A DNA stretch of 64,000 nucleotides from Inhella crocodyli (GTDB taxonomy: Bacteria; Pseudomonadota; Gammaproteobacteria; Burkholderiales; Burkholderiaceae_C): the NCBI RefSeq assembly GCF_004004565.1, contig NZ_SACM01000003.1, forward strand, positions 310,001 through 374,000, in the 5' to 3' direction. The translations under genes were made by a program, and so were the position numbers. Shown piece by piece: positions 15,277-24,064 of the stretch (the stretch's first letter is position 1; each line of letters opens with the position of its first letter). The notes under the pieces are model-generated. The model was not told the origin of the DNA. It was given only the letters and a program-made list of their open reading frames with translations, and ran no database searches.

Positions 15277-15340
15277 CCTCTCGCAGCAGCCGACCTGAGC
15301 CCGCTGCGTGCCTTTATTCGGCTGAGTTCAATCGTTGATC
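15271..15340 (+). other. attC site of cassette 8, end of array
   Basis: A 70-bp site from GCCTGAC to GTTGATC. The arms GCAGCAGCCGACCTGAGC and GCCTTTATTCGGCTGAG pair. Both cores have one substitution. After it the base composition returns at once to that of the chromosome, with no further site before truD. Confidence 0.7.
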
Positions 15341-15504
15341 AACAGCTCAGGGGCACTGTGAGCGGCCCCTCCGGGTCGACAGCGACGACTCAGACCCCCG
15401 TGATGACGACGCGCCTCGCCCCCCGCAGAGAATCCCAGCCCTGACCCCGCCCGGTCGACCAAGCCGCCTCTTCCTTCCCCGATTGCTGGCGCCACCAGCC
15501 CCCC

Positions 15505-16518
15505 ATGACCGACGCCCCCACCCCCGCCCTGCCGAACTGGCCCCAGGCCTACCCGGCCACCGGCGCCAGCGCGACCTTGAAGCAGCGCAACGAAGACTTC
15601 GTCGTCACCGAGTTGCCGCTGCAAGCGCCCTCGGGCGCGGGCGAGCACGTGTGGGTGGAGGTGGAGAAGAACGGCGCCAACACCGCCTTCGTGGGCCAGC
15701 AGCTGGCCGCGGCGGCGGGGGTGAACGACTGGGACGTGGGCCACGCCGGCCTGAAGGACCGCCATGCCGTGACGCGGCAGTGGTTCAGCCTGTACTTGCC
15801 CAAGGGAGAGACGCCCGACCTGACCCTGCTGCAGCACCCAGAGTTCCAGGTGCTGAGCCAAAGCCGGCACGTGAAAAAGCTGCGCCCTGGCGACCTGCTG
15901 GGCAACCGTTTTCGCATCGTGCTGCGGGACGTGAACGGTGACCGCGGCGCCATCGAGGCCAACCTGCAGGCCATCGCGGCGCAGGGCGTGCCCAACTACT
16001 TCGGCGCGCAGCGCTTTGGGCACGACGGCGGCAACGTGGAGCAGGGCCGGGCCATGCTGGCGCGCGAGATCCGGGTGCGCAACCCGAAGAAGAAGGGCAT
16101 CTACCTGTCGGCCGTGCGCTCCTTCGTGTTCAACGAGGTGCTGGCGCTGCGCATCCAGCAAGGCCTGTGGGGCCAGACCTTGGCCGGCGACGTGCTGGAC
16201 GCGGCCGGCCTGCCCACCGGCCCGCTGTGGGGCCGCGGCCGCGTGAGCACCAGCGAGCAGGCCCAGGCCCTGGAGAACGGCGTGGCCGAGCGCCATGCCG
16301 CCCTGTGCGACGGCTTGGAGCACGCCGGCCTGGACCAAGAGCGCCGCAGCCTGGTGGCCCGCCCGGAAGGGTTGCGATGGGAATGGTTGCAGGGCGACGA
16401 GCTGGCGCTCGACTTCGCCTTGCCTCCCGGCACCTACGCGACCTCGGTGCTGGCCGAGGTGCTGCGCACCGCCGAGCCGCCGCGGCTCAGCGACGACGAG
16501 CCCACGCCCGCCGAGTGA
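15505..16518 (+). CDS. truD: tRNA pseudouridine synthase D
   Basis: A 337-residue TruD enzyme that makes pseudouridine 13 in tRNA. The catalytic Asp is D85 in the signature GLKDRHA. NYFGAQRFG and the N-terminal KQRNEDFVVTELP segment also fit. The start at 15505 is preceded by only a weak ribosome binding site. It is the first core gene to the right of the cassette array, so the array lies between the thioredoxin-like gene and truD. Confidence 0.95.
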   Translation: MTDAPTPALPNWPQAYPATGASATLKQRNEDFVVTELPLQAPSGAGEHVWVEVEKNGANTAFVGQQLAAAAGVNDWDVGHAGLKDRHAVTRQWFSLYLPKGETPDLTLLQHPEFQVLSQSRHVKKLRPGDLLGNRFRIVLRDVNGDRGAIEANLQAIAAQGVPNYFGAQRFGHDGGNVEQGRAMLAREIRVRNPKKKGIYLSAVRSFVFNEVLALRIQQGLWGQTLAGDVLDAAGLPTGPLWGRGRVSTSEQAQALENGVAERHAALCDGLEHAGLDQERRSLVARPEGLRWEWLQGDELALDFALPPGTYATSVLAEVLRTAEPPRLSDDEPTPAE

Positions 16519-16536
16519 GCCAAAACGCTCAGCGGC

Positions 16537-16746
16537 TCAGGCCAGGTCGGCGTCCAAGGCCGGCGGCCGGGTGAAGTCGGCGTCGAGGTTCATGGCCAAG
16601 CTGGCGGCCTCGACCACGCGCCACAGGTGGGGCGGCATGGCCAAGATGCCGGCCGGCGTTTTGTGGGCACGCAGCCAGGCCGCAATCTCTTGGTGCTGGG
16701 CGGCGCTCAGCAGGTCGAGGTGGCGCATTTCGTCAAGGGTGTTCAC
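16537..16746 (-). CDS. Small conserved hypothetical protein
   Basis: A 69-residue soluble protein beginning MNTLDEMRHLDLL and containing QHQEIAAWLRAHKTPAGILAMPPHLWRVVEAASLAMNLD. It reads as two helices and a partly disordered tail. No family name comes to mind. It is convergent with truD and separated from the next minus-strand gene by 27 bp, so the two may be co-transcribed. Confidence 0.6.
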   Translation of the reverse strand: MNTLDEMRHLDLLSAAQHQEIAAWLRAHKTPAGILAMPPHLWRVVEAASLAMNLDADFTRPPALDADLA

Positions 16747-16773
16747 GGGCCCAGTATGCGGTCGCTGACCCCG

Positions 16774-17244
16774 TCAGGCCGTGCCCGCCGGCGTCGCGTA
16801 ATCGAACACGATCTCCCAACGCCCTTGGGCCAAGCGCCGCCACATCGAGTTGAAGCGCAGCAGCAACTTGCCATCCGGCCCGTGCACCGGGCCGGCGGTG
16901 CGCCCGAGCTCGCCGCTGGGCAGCACCAGCGCGGTGTCGGGGGCCCAGCTGAACGGGGGCGTGGGGCCGTCGAAGTAGGCGCGCCAGCCGGCCACCACGG
17001 CCTCGGGGCCGATGAGCGGGGCCCGGCCGCCGGTCCACACGGTGTCGGGCGCCAGGAAGGCCTGGAAGGCCGCGAGGTCGCGCGCGGCCATGGTGGCGGC
17101 AAAGGCGATTTCGGTCGCGCGCAGCTGCTCGGTGCGGCGGGCGATCTCGGCGGCGTCGGGCCAGGCCGGGGCGGCGGCCGAGGCGCCCGACGTGCCCAAA
17201 GGCAGGGCGGCAGCGGCCATGAGGGCGGTGCGTCGTGGGGGCAT
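16774..17244 (-). CDS. Exported SnoaL/DUF4440-like protein
   Basis: A 156-residue protein with an N-terminal signal peptide (PPRRTALMAAAALPLG, then ASA-AAP). The mature domain has the NTF2-like pattern of DUF4440 proteins: an amphipathic helix, MAARDLAAFQAFLAPDTVWTGG, IGPEAVVAGWRAYF and a late WEIVFDY strand. The twin arginine at the start does not give a full Tat motif. The frame is open further upstream to 17346, but that would overlap the divergent recG start. The ligand is unknown. Confidence 0.75.
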   Translation of the reverse strand: MPPRRTALMAAAALPLGTSGASAAAPAWPDAAEIARRTEQLRATEIAFAATMAARDLAAFQAFLAPDTVWTGGRAPLIGPEAVVAGWRAYFDGPTPPFSWAPDTALVLPSGELGRTAGPVHGPDGKLLLRFNSMWRRLAQGRWEIVFDYATPAGTA

Positions 17245-17300
17245 ACAAACCTCGCAAACCAGGGCTGGATGGGCATCCAGTTTCGCCACAATGGCGGGCC

Positions 17301-19379
17301 ATGCCGGAAGCCACGCCGACCCCCGCTTCACCTGCCAAAGCGGCAAAGCCCGCCGCCGCTGCGCCCTCGGGCCCGCGGCGGGCGATGGAGCGCCTGGGCC
17401 TGATCCGGCCCATCGACCTGGCCCTGCACCTGCCGCTGCGCTACGAGGACGAAACCCGGCTCGTGCGCCTGCGCGACGCGCGCCCCGGCGACACCGTGCA
17501 GTTCGAGGCCACGGTGAGCGACAGCCGCGTGGAGGTGCGCCGCCGCCGCCAGCTGCTGGTGAGCCTGCGCGACGACGACGGCCAGACCGTGCTGCTGCGC
17601 TTTTTGCACTTCTACCCCTCGCACCAAAAGACCCTGAGCGAAGGCCGGCGCGTGCGCGTGCGCGGCGAGCTCAAGGGCGGCCTGTTCGGCCGCGAGATGG
17701 TGCACCCGACCTTCAAGGCCGTGGAGCCCGACACGCCGCTGGCCGCCGCGCTCACGCCGGTCTACCCCGCCGGGGCCGGCCTGCCGCAGGCCTACCTGCG
17801 CAAGGCCATCGAGGCCGCGCTGCCGCGCGCGCCGCTGCACGAGCTGCTGCCGCACGGATGCGTGCCCGCAGGCCTGCCGCCGCTGCGCGAGGCCCTGACC
17901 CTGCTGCACCACCCGCCGCCCAGCGTGCCGCAGCAGCAGCTGCAAGAGCACACGCACCCGGCCTGGCAGCGCCTGAAGTTCGAAGAGCTGCTGGCCCAGC
18001 AGCTGAGCCAGCTGCAAAGCAAGGCCCTGCGCGCCCAGCACCGCGCGCCCGAGCTGCGCGGCCGCGGCCTGGTGGAGCGCTTGCTGGCGGCGCTGCCCTT
18101 CGCGCTGACGGGCGCGCAGCAGCGCGTGGCCGAAGAGATCGCGACCGACTTGGGCCAGGCGCAGCCCATGCACCGCCTGCTGCAAGGCGACGTGGGCTCG
18201 GGCAAAACCGTGGTGGCCGCGCTGGCCGCGGCCGTGTGCATCGACGCCGGCTGGCAGTGCGCGCTGATGGCGCCCACCGAGCTGCTGGCCGAGCAGCACC
18301 TGCGCAAGCTGGTGGGCTGGCTGGAGCCCCTGGGCGTGCGGGTGGCCTGGATCACCGGCAGCGTGAAGGGCAAGAAGCGCGAGGGCCTGCTGGCCGATGC
18401 CGCCAGCGGCGAGGCGCAGCTGGTGGTGGGCACGCACGCCGTCATCGAAGACAAGGTGCAGTTCGACCGCCTGGGCCTGGCCATCGTGGACGAGCAGCAC
18501 CGCTTCGGCGTGGCCCAGCGCCTGGCCCTGCGCCGCAAGCTGGCCGAGCGCGGCCTGGAGCCGCACCTGCTGATGATGAGCGCCACGCCCATCCCGCGCA
18601 CCCTGGCCATGAGCTACTACGCCGACCTGGACGTGAGCACGCTGGACGAGCTGCCGCCCGGGCGCTCGCCCATCGTCACCAAGGTGTTTGGCATGGGCAA
18701 GCGCGACGAGGTGATCGAGCGCATCGCGCACGAGATCGACGCCGGCAAGCAGGTCTACTGGGTCTGCCCGCTGATCGAGGAAAGCGAAGAGAGCGACCTG
18801 CAGGCCGCCACCGTGACGCACGCCGAGCTGGCCGACCTGCTCGGCCCCGAGCGCGTGGGCCTGCTGCACGGGCGGCTCAAGGCCGACGAGAAGGCGGCGG
18901 TGATGGCGCGCTTCTCGGCCAACGAACTGCCGCTGCTGGTGGCCACCACCGTCATCGAGGTGGGCGTGGACGTGCCCAACGCCACGCTGATGGTCATCGA
19001 GCACGCCGAGCGCTTCGGCCTGGCGCAGCTGCACCAGCTGCGCGGGCGCGTGGGGCGTGGCGCGCAGGCCAGCGTGTGCGTGCTGCTCTACAGCGGCCCC
19101 TTGAGCGAGAGCGGCCGCGAGCGCCTGAAGGCCATGGCCGAGACGACCGACGGCTTCGAGATCGCCCGCCGCGACCTCGCCATCCGCGGCCCCGGCGAGT
19201 TCATGGGCCACCGCCAAAGCGGCGCCGACCTGCTGCGCTTTGCCGACCTGCAAGACGACGCCCCCCTGCTGGTGGCCGCCCGCGCCCAAGCCCCCGCGCT
19301 GCTGCGCGAACACCCCCAAGCGGCGCAGGCGCACGTGCAGCGTTGGTTGGGCGGCAAGGCAGAACTGTTGAAAGCCTGA
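17301..19379 (+). CDS. recG: ATP-dependent DNA helicase RecG
   Basis: A 692-residue RecG branch-migration helicase used in recombination and replication fork rescue. The N-terminal wedge domain contains LPLRYEDETRL, Walker A is GDVGSGKT at residues 296-303, the DExH box is VDEQHRFG, and the late helicase motif is HQLRGRVGRG. The chosen ATG is followed by an Ala/Pro-rich N-terminal tail; the frame is open to 17235 but would overlap the divergent gene. It is followed after two bases by an oxygenase gene. Confidence 0.96.
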   Translation: MPEATPTPASPAKAAKPAAAAPSGPRRAMERLGLIRPIDLALHLPLRYEDETRLVRLRDARPGDTVQFEATVSDSRVEVRRRRQLLVSLRDDDGQTVLLRFLHFYPSHQKTLSEGRRVRVRGELKGGLFGREMVHPTFKAVEPDTPLAAALTPVYPAGAGLPQAYLRKAIEAALPRAPLHELLPHGCVPAGLPPLREALTLLHHPPPSVPQQQLQEHTHPAWQRLKFEELLAQQLSQLQSKALRAQHRAPELRGRGLVERLLAALPFALTGAQQRVAEEIATDLGQAQPMHRLLQGDVGSGKTVVAALAAAVCIDAGWQCALMAPTELLAEQHLRKLVGWLEPLGVRVAWITGSVKGKKREGLLADAASGEAQLVVGTHAVIEDKVQFDRLGLAIVDEQHRFGVAQRLALRRKLAERGLEPHLLMMSATPIPRTLAMSYYADLDVSTLDELPPGRSPIVTKVFGMGKRDEVIERIAHEIDAGKQVYWVCPLIEESEESDLQAATVTHAELADLLGPERVGLLHGRLKADEKAAVMARFSANELPLLVATTVIEVGVDVPNATLMVIEHAERFGLAQLHQLRGRVGRGAQASVCVLLYSGPLSESGRERLKAMAETTDGFEIARRDLAIRGPGEFMGHRQSGADLLRFADLQDDAPLLVAARAQAPALLREHPQAAQAHVQRWLGGKAELLKA

Positions 19380-19381
19380 GC

Positions 19382-20098
19382 ATGGATGCCACCGCCCCTT
19401 CAGCCCCCACCGACTTCATCGGCGTCTTCCCCGAGGCCCTCGACCGCGCCCTTTGCCAGCGCCTGATCGACGCCTTCGAGGCCAGCCCGCACCGCGTGCC
19501 GGGCCGCACCGGCGGTGGGGTCGACGTGACCAAGAAGCGCTCCAGCGACCTTTACCTGAACGACCACCCCGAGTGGCGCGAGGCCCTGCTGCAGGTGCAA
19601 AAGGCCGTCACCTTCCAGGCCACCGAGTACTTCCGGCGCCACCCCTTCGGCTTGATCGCGCCCATCGCCCTGACGGTGGCCGACCCCGCCACCGGGGCGC
19701 CGACGCCGCTGACGATCGACAACTGGGCCACGCACGGCGAGCCGCGCGCGATGGACCTGATGCGCACCCTGTACCGGCTGGGGCCGGTGCAGATGCAGAA
19801 GTACGACCAAGGCAGCGGCAACTACGGCTACTGGCACTGCGAGACCTACCCCGACAACGCCCGCGCCGAGGCGCTGCACCGCGCCTTCCTGTTCATGGTC
19901 TACCTGAACGACGTGACCGAAGGCGGCGAGACCGACTTCTTCCACCAGCAGCGCAGCCTGCAGCCCACGGCCGGCACCTTGGTCATCGCGCCGGCGGGCT
20001 TCACGCACACGCACCGCGGGCGCGTGCCGGTGTCGGGGCACAAGTACATCCTGACAAGCTGGATCCTGTTCCAGCGGGCGGAGGCGCTGTACCGCTGA
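19382..20098 (+). CDS. 2-oxoglutarate/Fe(II)-dependent oxygenase
   Basis: A 238-residue protein with the prolyl-hydroxylase-like fold. The iron ligands are probably H and E in YWHCETYP and a distal His in the THTHRGRVPVSGHKYI region; the Arg or Lys there would bind 2-oxoglutarate. FMVYLNDVTEGGETDF is a strong family signature. The substrate is unknown. It begins two bases after the recG stop, so the two genes are likely co-transcribed. Confidence 0.82.
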   Translation: MDATAPSAPTDFIGVFPEALDRALCQRLIDAFEASPHRVPGRTGGGVDVTKKRSSDLYLNDHPEWREALLQVQKAVTFQATEYFRRHPFGLIAPIALTVADPATGAPTPLTIDNWATHGEPRAMDLMRTLYRLGPVQMQKYDQGSGNYGYWHCETYPDNARAEALHRAFLFMVYLNDVTEGGETDFFHQQRSLQPTAGTLVIAPAGFTHTHRGRVPVSGHKYILTSWILFQRAEALYR

Positions 20099-20231
20099 GC
20101 CGGACCGCTGGCATGGGGTTGCCGTGACATTGCACCGTTGTGGGGCCTAGACGCCCGCGCTAACCCTGCTGCCCGGCGCAACAAAGGGTTTCAAAGTCGG
20201 TTCCATTGCAACCTCCCCAGGGAGCCGACGA

Positions 20232-21677
20232 ATGAACCCCATGCAACCCAGCGACCAGTTGGTCGCCCGCCTGATCAACCTGTTTCGGCAAGCGTTCGGC
20301 CCGTCCGCCTTCATGGCGGCCGAGCGCGGCCTGACCCAGCTGAGTGGCTTTGCCGCCGCCGCCGCGGCCTTGATGGGCTTTGGCCTTGCGCTGTTCGCCG
20401 CCATCAAGACCGACGCCCTGTCGCTGATGCTGTTGGGCGTCGCCTGGGTCGTGGCCGTGGCCGTGCTGCACTTCATCGGCTCGCGGATGCTGGTCAGTTG
20501 CGCGCTCACGCTGCGCAACACGCCGTCGAACGTGTCCTCGCAAGACTACTTGGAGGTCTTGGGGCTGAGCTGCATCGTCGTGCTGATCGGCGCCTTGCTG
20601 GGCGGCCTGTACCTGGCCATCAAGCTGAGCAGCTTGACGCCCCTGTGGTACGGCCTGGGTGGCGCCATCACGATGCTGTTCTTCGCCAGCATGTACCTCA
20701 ATCCAACGCTGATCAACACCAAGGTGCACGCCACCGCGTCGGCCGGTGAAGACGCCGTGGCCGTCTCGGTCCTGACCCTCAAAACCTTCGTTCGCCTGGC
20801 GCCGGTGGTGTTTGCCGTGCTGACCTTGGCCGGGGCGGGCGCACTGGGCTACGGCCTGGTGCAGTTGGCCAAAGAGGGCGCCGACGAAATCATGATCGGT
20901 GGGCTGGCCTCGGCCTCGGGCTTCGGCATCGTGGCCGTGGGCCTGCTGTACCCGCTGGGCGCCTACCTGAGCTTCGTGCTGGGCTACTTGGTGCTGGACA
21001 TCGCGCGCTCCATCTTGTCGCTGCCCCGCCTGCTGCAGCCGGCCGGGGGCGCGGCCGAAACCGAGCCCGTGGCGCCCGCGGCCCCGGCCGCCGAGGTGGC
21101 CGAGGCCTCGCCCTCGCAAACCGCCGCCTTGAAGCTCATGGCGGGCATCGCCGGTGCGGCCCTGGTGCTGGGCATCGTGGGGGTCCAAGGGAAGCAGTAC
21201 TACAACGAGTACCAGGAGAAGCGCGCCATCGCCAAGATGGAAGAAGAGCGCATCGCGGCCGAAAAGAAGGCCGAGGAGGAACGCGTGCGGGCCGAGCAGG
21301 AACAGCAAAAGGCCGAAGCCGCGCGCATCGCCAAGATCGCAGCGGCCGTCACCGCCTTGAAAGGCCGCGAGGCCATCGACCTCGTGGTGTCGCCCGAGGT
21401 CTCGGCGCCGATCAAGGCCATGTTGGGCAACCAACAGGCCACCTTCGAGCGCTACTTCGCCGTGGGCCAGCCGGTGCTCGTGCAAGAGGGCTTCGTCGTG
21501 GCCACCGGTTGCATGGTGGACTCGTGCGGCAGCAACGAAGGGATCGTGGCCGTGAACACCGCCACCGGCAGCGTGCACGCCGCGGTGTACTTCAACCAAC
21601 AGGTCAAGATCCTGGGCGACGACACCGCCAGCTCGGCCCCTGCGCCGATCCGCAAGTGGGCCCTGAAGTTCCAGTGA
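20232..21677 (+). CDS. Multi-span membrane protein with an Ivy-like C-terminal domain
   Basis: A 481-residue protein. The first ~270 residues contain about seven hydrophobic helices. Next come a Pro/Ala linker, another helix (about 300-320) and a strongly charged Glu/Lys/Ala coiled coil (about 325-375). The last ~100 residues include VVATGCMVDSCGSNEGIVAV and TGSVHAAVYF, which resemble the Ivy lysozyme inhibitor loop, C-x4-C after 'sGC'. The inhibitory motif is not identical to Ivy's. If the tail faces the periplasm, it could block muramidases there; topology is unproven. It is preceded by a 130-bp gap with no visible gene. Confidence 0.65.
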   Translation: MNPMQPSDQLVARLINLFRQAFGPSAFMAAERGLTQLSGFAAAAAALMGFGLALFAAIKTDALSLMLLGVAWVVAVAVLHFIGSRMLVSCALTLRNTPSNVSSQDYLEVLGLSCIVVLIGALLGGLYLAIKLSSLTPLWYGLGGAITMLFFASMYLNPTLINTKVHATASAGEDAVAVSVLTLKTFVRLAPVVFAVLTLAGAGALGYGLVQLAKEGADEIMIGGLASASGFGIVAVGLLYPLGAYLSFVLGYLVLDIARSILSLPRLLQPAGGAAETEPVAPAAPAAEVAEASPSQTAALKLMAGIAGAALVLGIVGVQGKQYYNEYQEKRAIAKMEEERIAAEKKAEEERVRAEQEQQKAEAARIAKIAAAVTALKGREAIDLVVSPEVSAPIKAMLGNQQATFERYFAVGQPVLVQEGFVVATGCMVDSCGSNEGIVAVNTATGSVHAAVYFNQQVKILGDDTASSAPAPIRKWALKFQ

Positions 21678-21743
21678 CCCCAGGCGGGGGGTCACACCCC
21701 TTGCCGGCCGTCGCGGTGGGCAGGCGCCACCGCGCACGGTGAC

Positions 21744-21757
21744 GCCCGGTACCGGGC
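21744..21757. promoter_or_regulatory. 14-bp palindrome upstream of a small membrane protein
   Basis: A perfect palindrome, GCCCGGTACCGGGC, lies 70 bp before the start codon at 21827 and after the 20232-21677 stop. It may be an operator or part of a weak terminator; no T-run follows. Confidence 0.3.
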
Positions 21758-21826
21758 CGCCAGGCTGTCATAGGGTTTTCACTTAGTTTTGCGATCCTCT
21801 TGGCCATCACCACCAAGGAGAACGCG

Positions 21827-21973
21827 ATGAACCGCTGGATGCGCACCTGGAACGCGATGGGCCGTTGGGTCTTGAAGGGCGAGGCCTACCTCGCGGACGG
21901 GGGCGGCCAAGGCCTGCTGTTGCTGGGCGTGGCCGGCACCTTCGTCCTCGGTTTGGTGCGCTTGGCACATTGA
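21827..21973 (+). CDS. 48-residue membrane protein
   Basis: A short open frame, MNRWMRTWNAMGRWVLKGEA and onward, with one membrane span (GLLLLGVAGTFVLGLVRLA) and an N-terminal amphipathic basic/aromatic helix. It has a very good ribosome binding site, AAGGAG at 21815-21820. No homologue comes to mind. The strong start signal and single-span design support a real small protein. Confidence 0.55.
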   Translation: MNRWMRTWNAMGRWVLKGEAYLADGGGQGLLLLGVAGTFVLGLVRLAH

Positions 21974-22029
21974 CCGCCTTCGGCCGCTGCTTAGACTGGC
22001 CCCCAGCGTCTCGGGAGGACGATCGGGGC

Positions 22030-22848
22030 ATGACAGCGCGACAACAGCGGCGATGGGGGGCAGCGGCCGTGGGCGCGTTGCTGGCGGCACTGCACCTCGG
22101 CGTGGCGGCCAGCGAGGCAGCACGTGGGTGCCCGGCCGAGGCGGTGCGCATCGCGCTGCCCGACCTGCCCGCGGGTGAGTTCCTCAAGGGCAAGGGCGAC
22201 CGCTTCGCCAGCCCCGACCCCGGGCACCTGGTGCGCGAGTTGCGCGAGGTCGAGCAGCGACTGGGCTGCCGCTTCGAGCTGGTGCGATTGCCCGTGGTGC
22301 GCATGGTGCGCGAGGCCAGCGCGGGCCAGTTCGACCTGGTGGTGCCCACCCCCGAGGCCATGGCCTTGGCCCAGGGCTGGTTGCTGCCGCGCAGCGGCGA
22401 CCGGACCAACCTGCAGTTGGCGGTGGGGCACTCCAGCCTCAGCCTGTTCGTGCTCAGCACGCGCGCCGACGACCTGCGCACCGCCTGGGCCAGCGACGGC
22501 CGCCCCAAGGGCAGCGTGGGCGTGGTGGCGGGCAGCGTGCCTGCGGAGCACGCCAAGGCCGCGGGTTGGAGCGCGCAGACCATCCAGGACTTCGAGCGGG
22601 GGCTGGCGATGCTGATGCTGCAGCGCGTGGACCACGTGTTCGCCCCGGCCCTCTCGCTGGCCGACAGCGAGCCCGTGCGCAGTGGCGAGGTGGTCGCGCT
22701 GTTGCCACCGGTGCTGCCGGTGGCCTACTTTCCCGCCGCGACGCCGGCCTTCGGGCAACGCCACCCCGAGTTCTTGCGCGCGTTTTGGCGGGCGGCCTGC
22801 CAGGCCTCGCTCGCGCGCCGCAGCGACCGGCCGAGCTGCAAGCCCTGA
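22030..22848 (+). CDS. Periplasmic solute-binding protein (type 2 fold)
   Basis: A 272-residue protein with a signal peptide (RRWGAAAVGALLAALHLG, then AAS). The mature part reads like a polar amino-acid binding protein of the SBP_bac_3 type: VRIALPDLPAGEF at its start, QFDLVVPTPEAM, the GSVGVVAGSVPAEHAKAAG second-lobe opening, and VDHVFAP. Many such orphans lack a transporter and act as sensory or uncharacterised proteins, and no permease is adjacent here. The ligand is unknown. Confidence 0.75.
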   Translation: MTARQQRRWGAAAVGALLAALHLGVAASEAARGCPAEAVRIALPDLPAGEFLKGKGDRFASPDPGHLVRELREVEQRLGCRFELVRLPVVRMVREASAGQFDLVVPTPEAMALAQGWLLPRSGDRTNLQLAVGHSSLSLFVLSTRADDLRTAWASDGRPKGSVGVVAGSVPAEHAKAAGWSAQTIQDFERGLAMLMLQRVDHVFAPALSLADSEPVRSGEVVALLPPVLPVAYFPAATPAFGQRHPEFLRAFWRAACQASLARRSDRPSCKP

Positions 22849-22855
22849 GCGCCGC

Positions 22856-23845
22856 TCAGGCGCCGGTGGCCACGGGCTTGACCCGCAAGGCCCACACCAC
22901 GCCGGCCACCAAGAGGCCAATGCCCAACAAAGCCAGGCCCGAGGGCGCCGCCCCGCGCAGGGCGTAGCCGTAGGCCAGCGCGGCCAGGGTCTCGAAGACG
23001 ATCAGCTGGCCCACCAGGGTCGTGGGCAGGCGCTGGCTGGCCTCGTTCCAGCACAGGGTGCCGCCCCAGCTGGCGAACAGGCCGATGGCCAGCATCAGCC
23101 CGACGAAGGCCAGGGGCTGGGGGCCCAGGGGCAGCGCGAAGTCGGCCGGCACGCCCGGCAGGCCCAGGGCCTGCAAGGCGAGCAGCGCGAGCAGGCCCAG
23201 CAGCGACATGGGCAGGGTCACCAAACCCTGCGCCGTGGCCCAGGCCCGCGGGTTGCGGTCGGGATGGGCGCGCAGCCAATCGGCGTTGCGAATGGGGTAC
23301 CAGGTCCAGGCGGCGAGTGCCACCAGGGCGATGGCCGCGCCCTGCAGATAGCGGCCGGTTTCGTCAGCGGCCAGGCCGGCCGCCTCGGTGTGGTTGACGC
23401 ACGCAATGCCGAGGCCGATGGCCGCCAGCGAAGGCGCCAAGCGGCCCCAAGGCAGGTGGCCGTCGCGCTGCGCGTTGCGCCGGTTGCTGGCCACCGCGAT
23501 GACCACGGGCAAGGTCCCGATGATCACGCTCACCAGCGGGTTGCCCGCGCGCTGGATGGCCGCCGCCAGGCACAGGTAGTAGAGGAAGTTGCCGATGGCG
23601 CTGAGCTTGGCGGCCTCCCACCAGTCGGCGGCGCGCAGCGCGCGCAGGTCCTGGCGGTCCAGCAAGGCCAGGGGCAGGCACAGCAGGCCGAAGGCCAGGT
23701 AGCGGCCCACGGCCAGCAGCGCCGGCGGGTAGGCGGGGAGCATCAGCGGGGCGACGAACACCAGGCCCCACATCAGGCCGGCGGCCAGCGCGAATGCGGT
23801 GCCCGACAGCAACTGCGGGGCGGCGGGGGCGGTGGACGGGGGCAT
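22856..23845 (-). CDS. EamA/DMT-type transporter
   Basis: A 329-residue drug/metabolite transporter with about ten membrane helices in two EamA halves. Helix 1 contains GLMWGLVFVAPLMLP, and the second half includes GLMLAIGLFASWGGTLCWNEASQ. The frame stays open for another 2 kb upstream; I stop it at the ATG at 23845 because the hydrophobic protein begins there. It is convergent with the binding-protein gene, with seven bases between the stops. Confidence 0.85.
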   Translation of the reverse strand: MPPSTAPAAPQLLSGTAFALAAGLMWGLVFVAPLMLPAYPPALLAVGRYLAFGLLCLPLALLDRQDLRALRAADWWEAAKLSAIGNFLYYLCLAAAIQRAGNPLVSVIIGTLPVVIAVASNRRNAQRDGHLPWGRLAPSLAAIGLGIACVNHTEAAGLAADETGRYLQGAAIALVALAAWTWYPIRNADWLRAHPDRNPRAWATAQGLVTLPMSLLGLLALLALQALGLPGVPADFALPLGPQPLAFVGLMLAIGLFASWGGTLCWNEASQRLPTTLVGQLIVFETLAALAYGYALRGAAPSGLALLGIGLLVAGVVWALRVKPVATGA

Positions 23846-24064
23846 GGGCGGGCGGGACAGGCGGGAGCGCGCAGTGTCGCCGTGCAAAAGCACCGCGCGA
23901 GCGCCCTGGCGTGACCCGCCCGGGCGGCAACCCCAGGCCGATCGGGCGGCGCCAGGTCGACACTGGCACCCCACCCCGAATTCGCCCGCCTCGTTCATGC
24001 GCGCCCCCTGCCCGCCACGCGCCCTGGCCCCCGACCGGCCGGGCGCCCACGTCCACCGAACGGC

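Larger units (their letters stand above)
12216..15340 (+). mobile_element. Integron gene-cassette array lacking an adjacent integrase
   Basis: An AT-richer block in a very GC-rich chromosome. It opens with an attI-like site and contains eight short cassettes, seven with a clear single gene, all in + orientation. Each is followed by a palindromic site flanked by RYYYAAC-like and GTTRRRY-like cores. In an ordinary integron the integrase gene would lie to the left of attI on the opposite strand. Here the thioredoxin gene ends 184 bp away and no tyrosine recombinase is readable in between, nor on the right side before truD. It therefore looks like a cassette cluster that has lost or never had its own integrase. 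Confidence 0.85.
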
